A stretch of 64,000 nt of DNA from Ophiura sarsii (taxonomy: Eukaryota > Echinodermata > Ophiuroidea > Amphilepidida > Ophiuridae): assembly GCA_035610835.1 (NCBI GenBank), contig CM069444.1, forward strand, positions 1,538,614 through 1,602,613, written 5' to 3'. Below are positions 57,440 through 64,000 of the stretch, piece after piece. The translations under genes were made by a program, and so were the position numbers. The notes beneath the pieces are model-generated. The model ran no database searches. It saw only the letters and a list, made by a program, of their open reading frames with translations, and was not told the DNA's origin. Within the stretch, counting starts at the first letter, position 1. Each line of letters starts with the position of its first letter.

Positions 57440-58341
57440 CAGGGTGACCCAATAAAATGTTAACACTCCGGGCACTTAAGGTATCTTAAAAGGACAGGAA
57501 CACACGGGTCTAATCTTGATGTATTATGAAAGCTGAGTAAATAAGCTTTCATTTGCATTTTATTGTGTTCCAATTATTTATTTAGAACGGTAGATAGGCC
57601 TATGCCTCAGCAAACATGAGGAAGCAAAATCGGCTTGGTCCAATCCTCTCAGTATGAAAGTAATGCTTTTAAAATGCACGAAACAAGAAGCAAAATGATT
57701 AAGTCACACACACACACCCCCACACACTCCCACATCAGTTAATCTCTTCTTTGTTCTTTCCAACGCATTCTTTCGATTGTTTTCAAGCTTAAAAGACATA
57801 AATAAATATATTCCACATATATTATATAGGTATTTTGTCATGAGTTCAAGTTCTATACTCTTTTTCCATGTGCAATGGGTAGCTGTCAGTAAAGCATGCA
57901 TTCTTTAAAATTGAAATTGAAACATTTCATGTTCTTTGTTGAAATGGTCCATCCAATTAAATAAATTAACTAATATTGCACTGAAATAAAACTAGTATTG
58001 CACTGAAATTAACCATAAATCAATAATCGATACATTCTAACTTATGATTAAATGTTGCAATGGTATTGTTACTTTTGAATTACTGCACAATAATGTTTTT
58101 GGCATTCTTAAAAGTTCGTAATCATAGTTGTAATTAATGCAAATTGGACCAAGCCGATTTTGCTTCCTCATGTTTGCTGAAGCATATCACCCGTTCTAAA
58201 TAACCAATTGGAACGCAATAAAATGCAAATGAAAGCTTATTTACTCAGCTTTCATAATACATCAAGATTCGACCCGTGTGTTCATGTCCTTTTAAGATAT
58301 CTTATGTTCCCGGAGTGTTAACATTTTTTGGGGTCACCCTG
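57440..58341. mobile_element. 902-bp mariner-type foldback
   Basis: CAGGGTGACCCAATAAAATG and the complement of CAGGGTGACCCCAAAAAATG lie inside TA on both sides (57438-57439, 58342-58343). The arms are about 165-220 bp (GCTTTCATTTGCATTTTATT, AAGCAAAATCGGCTTGGTCC). The ~450-bp centre is AT-rich without a transposase. Confidence 0.85.
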
Positions 58342-58819
58342 TATAGCAATATAATAGATAGCATGACGACACATAATAATATCAACAACAAAAAAATGCA
58401 ATTTTCTTCTTTTATGCCCGTGTCTTTATTTAAAAGCTCTCAACATAAAAAGACAGTATAACATATACAAAACACCATCAATCGGTATACTGTAAGACAA
58501 CGTTTTAAAAGAAATTAGATACCGTAATAAATAAAGAATTAGTTTACAATAAAAGCAATAACTCTCACAGAAATGCATTTGAAAAAGATGTCAATGTTTT
58601 GTTTAAAATGCATCTATATTCACGTACTTTGTTGTTTGCTGAGACTTTAGTCTCATCAGGTTGTTTGTCTTGGATAATATGTATAAAGATATGTTTTCTA
58701 TTCATCAAATGGAACTAACTATCAACATTAATGAGATTAATCATTATTGATTTTAATGATTAAGTTCAATTAATTACTCACTGAACGTTTCTATTAATAA
58801 CACAGCATTTTGAAGGCTG
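58342..58819. other. Spacer without recognised gene
   Basis: AT-rich. A small hairpin GAGACTTTAGTCTC lies at about 58640. Nothing else seen. Confidence 0.35.
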
Positions 58820-59737
58820 CACAGAAAACTATAAGTGGGTCATCGGTACCCACTTATGCGAGTCTTTATTCCGTCCCTGTAGTGACACCCTTGTCAAGTA
58901 AAGTAGGTCAAATGACACATCTGCAATAGGTCAAATGACCCATTAAGTTCAGTTTTGAGTCACTATGACACATGTATAATGGGTCACATGACATGTTATT
59001 CACTTCAAGTGAGTCTTTGCAGAGACTCACACCTACTGTCATAGGTCACATAACTCGTTTAAATTGTCAAATGAGTCCCATCAACTCACTTACAATGGTC
59101 AGACTGACCTATTTGCACAGGTCAGTGGGTCATCGGTACCCACTTATGTGAGTCTTTATTCCGTCCCTGTAGTGACACCCTTGTCCAATAAAGTAGGTCA
59201 AATGACACATCTGCAATAGGTCAAAATGACCCATTAAGTTCAGTTTTGAGTCACTGTGACACATGTATAATGGGTCACATGACATGTTATTCACTTCAAG
59301 TGAGTCTTTGCAGAGACTCACACCTACTGTCATAGGTCACATGACTCGTTTAAATTGTCAAATGAGTCCCATCAACTCACTTACAATGGTCAGACTGACC
59401 TATTTGCACAGATCAGACTGGTCACCGTTACTCACTTATGTGAGTCTTTATTACGTCCCTGTAGTGACACCCTTGACAAATAAAGTATATAGGTCAATTG
59501 AGCCACTTGCAATAGGGCAAAATTAGTCACTGTGACAAATGTATTATGGGTCCCATAACCATGTTATTCACTTCAAGTGGGTCTTCAGAAATATTAAGGG
59601 TCCCATGTATCTGGTTTGTGAACAATCACTTATAGTGAGTGACGTCTTGAATTAATCGTGGTAATAAAAAGGATATATATATCCTTACGAAATCTACTTT
59701 CCATGGTGTTAATTTTAAAGAAGCCAATGTACACACC

Positions 59738-61609
59738 AGCCAACATCGACCGTGGGCCCACAGTGGGCCCTCAAATAATAATTATAAGCAATGTTTTGAA
59801 TTACTAAATTCCTACACTGTAAAAATGGTGTCTTGCAAATAAACACGTCTTGATTTTTACATGTCTTAATTTGGTGTCTTATCACAAGTCATGTCTTATT
59901 ACATAGTGTCTTATTGCAAGACGTGTCTCATTTTAAAATACATTATTCCAAGACACGACTCATTGTATTTAGACATGTTTTGACAGAAGACACATCGCAT
60001 GCGACTTGTTAGAGACACGTCTTGGTTCAAGTCATTAGGTGCTGGGTATAGTGTCTTGATTAAGACGCCAATAAGACATATATAAAATAAGACGTCTTTA
60101 AAAGACGTGTCTAAAAACCGATGTGTCTTACATGGAGACACAACGTCTCATTACATAGTGTCTTATTGCAGGACGTGTCTCATTTTATAATACATTATTC
60201 CAAGTCATGACTCATTGTATTTAGACATGTCTTTTCAAAAGACACATTACACGTGACTTGTTAGAGACACGTCTTGGTTTAAATCATTAGGTGCTGGTTA
60301 ATGTCTTGATAAGACTCCAATAAGACATGTCAAATATAGGGCCTATTGCATTTTTAAAAGACGTGTCTAAAAGCCCAAATAGGGCCTATATATGTCTTAC
60401 ATGGAGACACACCGTCTCATTTAGTGTCTTAATATGGGCTATTGCAATTAGGCCCTATAAGACATGTAGGCTATAGGCCTAGGGCCTACGTCTCATTTTT
60501 TTAAATAATTGGGCCCATAGGCCTATTTCAAGTCATATCTTGTCAAGGCACCGCACATCACATGTGACTTGTTAGCCTCACACGCCTAAAAAAGAGCTAG
60601 GCCTAGTCCCGGGCCTAGTTACAAGACATGTCAAATATAAGACGTGTTTAAATCCCGGGTTTAATTAAAAGTTTTGGCAGACAGCAAATCACGTGTTTAA
60701 ATTACCGCGACCTTAATATTCCGATCGTCTAAAAGCTCCGATATTGATGACCACGACTTTGAGTACTGTGCGCAGCGAATTCTTGGAGCCAGCAAAACTC
60801 CGGTGATTCTCCAACATTGGATCATCGAATAACATCAGGACAGACCTTACGCCGGTGAATTTGGTAAGTTAAATCCGTTCGAATCCTCACACATTTTCTG
60901 ACAAGTAACACTCATTTCTTAACTACTAAAAAATTAGGCTTGTAGGTATAATTTGCCAAAGATTTGGTCAAGATTGTCTTACAACCTTGACAGTAAAGGG
61001 TATACATTCGCTTGCATGCTTGATATGGATAACGTCATGACGTGGATAAGCTTAAATACCTTGTGTGTAGTTTATACAGGCCACGATGTCATGACATAAG
61101 TCAAACGGGAAGTCAAAGTGTGTAATATTTTCTATGTCATTTGAATGTGATTGGAAGGAGCTTCACGGAACGTATGGCTTCGAAAAATGGGGAAATTGTG
61201 GGGTTTTACATGTTTTATGCCCGGGTTTTATGTTCAACTTGAATTTTTAATTTTTAACAAGCAACAGTACGTGCATGCCTGAGTAGCACACACTCACAGC
61301 ATAAATATGCATGGGTGTATCATATGTGCATGCATGCATTGTTCATGTTGTACATGCAGAGCTGACACAAATGTGCAACCACAGGCATGACAGGCAAATT
61401 GACTGAAGGCAGTCACTCATGGCAGTAGAATTCCTAGCCTAAAGTAAAAGTTCAGTAGTAAGCAAAGAAAGGCTGATTTTCTCTACCGTGTAGGCTCATG
61501 GGACCCTTAATATTTTGTCCACTTTGGCCCGTAGGCTATACAGGCCAAAGTGGACAAAATATTAAGGGTCCCAAGAAGGCCCACTGTGGGCCCACGGTCG
61601 ATGTTGGCT
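59738..61609. repeat. Nested segment bounded by a 31-bp perfect inverted repeat
   Basis: GCCAACATCGACCGTGGGCC, continuing CACAGTGGGCC, at 59738-59768 returns as its exact complement at 61579-61609. Inside, 59815-60480 is saturated with AGACACGTCTT/AAGACGTGTCT words and has a ~260-bp direct duplication (59896-60160 and 60160-60420). It begins with TA|CACTGTAAAAATGG at 59814, another CAC-type end. Confidence 0.65.
61500..61572. repeat. 73-bp perfect hairpin
   Basis: GGGACCCTTAATATTTTGTC then CACTTTGGCC is followed by a 13-bp loop and the exact complement. A 30-bp perfect stem would form in RNA or single-stranded DNA. It lies just inside the right-hand 31-bp repeat. Confidence 0.88.
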
Positions 61610-62389
61610 GGGACCCATCCCATAATCCCATTCGCGCTACAGCGCCCGCTATCGATCTTGACCTACTTGGAAAATGCAAGTGGGTCAGATATCGATCTTG
61701 ACCTACTTGCAAAATACAAGTGGGTCAGATGTCGATCTTGACCAGTAACAATACGGAACTGAGTCAGTTTACCTGTTTACGTTCATGGTTGGAATGACCC
61801 AGCAGAGCAGAGCAAGTAAGTCAAATGACTCACATTGACTCGATCTTGACACACTTGCACATAATCAAATGAGTCACATAACCAAGTATGTTAGTTGACC
61901 CATTGTCATATCTCAGATGAGTCACTGTACTTTATGATCTGGGTCATTTCACCCATATAGGTAAGTTACATATAGAAGTGACTTATGTCAAATAGGTCAA
62001 GTGACCCGCTTGTGACCCAGAAATTTTTCCTTTTCTTGACCTACTTGCAAAATACAAGTGGGTCAGATGTCGATCTTGACCAGTAACTATACGGAACTGG
62101 GAACTGAGTCAGTTTACCTGTTTACATTCATGGTTGGAATGACCCAGCACATGAGCAAGTAAGTCAAATGACTCATATTGACTCGATCTTGACACACTTG
62201 CACATAATCAAGTGAGTCACATAAACAAGTATGTTAGTTGACCCATTGTCATATCTCAGATGAGTCACTGTACTTCATGATCTGGGTCATTTCACCCATC
62301 TAGGTAAGTTACATTGAAGTGACTCACGTCAAATAGGTCAAGTGAACCGCTTGTGACCCAGAAAAGTTTTCTGTGTGTAATCAAATGGC

Positions 62390-62592
62390 TGCTTTGACCA
62401 GGGGTCACAAAACGTGATTACACATCTGCGATGAAAAAGACATATTGCCAATAAAATTTGGCTTTTCAAATGCCTTTTAACTTTGAAGATGACTCCTCTT
62501 CAAGCATACACAATAGAAAATATCTTTCAAAGAATCTGTCTTTTTCATCGCATATGTATAATTCTGTTTTGTGACATCGATCAAAGGCACTT
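62390..62592. mobile_element. ~200-bp foldback MITE
   Basis: GGGGTCACAAAACGTGATTA and CACATCTGCGATGAAAAAGA face ATCGCATATGTATAATTCTG and TTTTGTGACATCGATCAAAG. The left edge adjoins the 3.5-kb element. Confidence 0.55.
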
Positions 62593-63330
62593 TTGAGCAC
62601 TTTTGTCCAAGTGTTTTTGTCACAGCCTTCCGAATGCTGTGTTCACGCTCACCCTAGCACTTTTGTTCTCACACTAAGTCATATCTGTACAATTTAACCA
62701 AACTTCTTTAACCCCCTTTGATTTGATAATATGGAAGTACTGCTTCTACTAATAGACTTTCTCTTTTAAGACTGACTTTGGATTAATGGTACAAAATAAT
62801 AATTATAAGCAATGTTTTGAATTACTAAATTCCTTATCCAGTGCCATAGGAGGAGTATGCATATACTGTATAGCAACCAAAAAGTAAACACCTTGCCTGC
62901 TACAAATTGAGAGAAAACACCGGGAACCCATTGAAATACTGTGTCAGCTTTCAGGTAGTTTAGGTTTTCTAGGCTTCTATTAAAATAATGAAAAGTTCTT
63001 ATAAGTTTAAACCCATTTGTGGTATTTTAAGACATAATTTTAAGGAAAAACAATACCGGTATTTCAGTGATATTTTTAGTTTTTCTCTTTGATATTTTGA
63101 GTTAATTTAAGTATAACCCTCGTCCTTCTGAGACGTTTTTGTAACAACGTTAACTAAGGGGGTGGTTAATATTATAGAACCACGGAATAGGTAGAGGTCT
63201 CCTCTTTCCATACATACCAAAACCAGTACAAACAAGTCACAATGACGTCACTAAACATGGCCGACCTCAAAATCCCGTTGCATTCGTCTGTACTGTGAAA
63301 TATAGGCCAACATTAAACATTTTTGGTAAT
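62593..63330. other. Spacer with one dispersed direct repeat
   Basis: A ~40-bp word (AATAATAATTATAAGCAATG, TTTTGAATTACTAAATTCCT) at about 62797 is also at 59776. Nothing else recognised. Confidence 0.45.
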
Positions 63331-63339
63331 GCTTTATTA

Positions 63340-63935
63340 TAATGGGATCACAAACTACAACTCAATAAACTTCAACGAGCTCAGAATGCTGCTGCACGAA
63401 TGCTCACAAGGACTAGAAAATTTGATCACATTTCACCTGTTTTACAGCGTCTCCATTGGTTATACCTATTCGATATCGTATCCATTTCAAACTTCTTCTC
63501 CTCATCTGGAAAGCCCTACATGACATGGCACCTTCTTATATCAGCGATCTTCTCAATCCACACATTCCATCACGTCGCCTCAGATCTTCGGATAAACAGT
63601 TTCCTCTCAGTTCCTCGGACATATTCTTCATATGGCGACCGGGCTTTATGCTTGTGCACCTAGAACTCACTTCCTTCAGATCTTCGATTCTGTGATTCAC
63701 TTGATGGTTTCAAAAAGACTTTAAAAACTCTGTTTAAGATTGCTTATGTTTTGACTGATTGACTTCTATATGTAACTGTTTTATATTTAACTGTTTGTTT
63801 TGATTTGTTTTGATTTGTTTTGATGTTTGCGCCTCGGAATAGGTTGTCTAGATAGATGGCGCATTATAAATGCATTATTATTATTATTATTATTATTATT
63901 AGTGTTATTATTATTATTAATTACAGATGTAATAA
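63340..63935 (+). pseudogene. 3' end of an L2/CR1-like LINE
   Basis: Across three frames: RAQNAAARMLTRTRKFDHIS, PVLQRLHWL, then a shifted RIHFKLLLLIWKALHDMAPS and YISDLLNPHIPSRRLRSSDK, then VPRTYSSYGDRAL. It is the usual L2/CR1 C-terminus (RVQNAAARL, HWLPVxxRIxFKLLLL, YGDRAF). GATGGCGCATTATAAATGCA and an ATT microsatellite (63868-63920) close it. 5' truncated and frameshifted; plus strand, unlike the LINEs at 11922 and 37525. Confidence 0.85.
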
Positions 63936-64000
63936 ATTTGGTTTGTTTTGTTACAACCCGCTGTTACTTTGGGCTGCCAAAGTGGTCAAAATAGTATTAC

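Larger units (their letters stand above)
58820..62375. mobile_element. 3.5-kb TIR element built of GGGTCA/GAGTCA repeats
   Basis: CACAGAAAACTATAAGTGGG at 58820 and the complement of CACAGAAAACTTTTCTGGGT at 62375 face each other, with TG outside both. The left third is a ~288-bp unit repeated 2.6 times (58836-59590). The right part is a ~340-bp unit repeated twice (61695-62035, 62036-62370). Both are dense in GGGTCA, GAGTCA, GTGACC and complements. The middle (59700-61610) contains a second family and is probably nested. Confidence 0.6.

Overview
The window is eukaryotic, animal-type DNA: spliced exons with GT/AG borders, extracellular domain families (EGF, SRCR, somatomedin-B, class-B 7TM), CR1/L2-like LINEs, Penelope, hAT and TA-target elements, and dense minisatellites. 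The domain mixture suggests a marine deuterostome invertebrate (echinoderm or hemichordate most likely); the species cannot be fixed from sequence alone.

One host gene can be reconstructed, on the minus strand, from a start codon at 54096 to a stop codon at 15782. Seven exons (54096-53978, 53707-53607, 51563-51471, 22935-22600, 19513-18734, 18400-16836, 16369-15782) have compatible splice phases at all six junctions and sum to 3582 nt, that is 1193 codons plus stop with no internal stop. The protein reads: signal peptide, CCxGW (EMI-like) cysteine module, EGF, SRCR, somatomedin-B, a long cysteine-rich ectodomain, seven membrane helices of the Methuselah/adhesion class, and a cytoplasmic tail of Ser/Glu/Arg-rich tandem repeats. 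A 43-bp minisatellite of about 35 copies starts 10 bp after the stop codon and probably forms most of the 3' UTR.

Almost everything else is repeats. 1-4.1 kb: a LINE tail and a 3-kb TIR element with a second TIR element nested in it. 4.5-9.9 kb: a ~100-bp satellite split by a 3.2-kb PHD-finger LINE that has lost its catalytic RT core. 11.9-13.8 kb: an L2-like LINE with a Penelope GIY-YIG fragment inserted. 20.7-22.5 kb (intron 4): nested foldback MITEs. 23.6-31.0 kb (inside the 28.5-kb intron 3): four different tandem repeat fields, one with long poly-C tracts. 33-36.4 kb: nested inverted repeats including a TTAA-flanked foldback. 37.2-40.2 kb: an L2-like LINE invaded by one hAT element and flanked by another, both with perfect 8-bp target duplications. 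40.2-49.2 kb: dispersed 91-bp and GCGCG-motif repeats plus a large foldback. 50.3-51.4 kb: a mariner-like element with a transposase remnant. Upstream of the gene, 54.2-64 kb: MITEs, a 753-bp near-perfect palindrome, a 3.5-kb TIR element built of GGGTCA-type repeats, and the 3' end of another LINE.

A recurrent theme is a set of elements whose ends read TA|CAC..., each saturated with its own 6-10 bp keyword in both orientations. They look like one architectural superfamily of non-autonomous elements.
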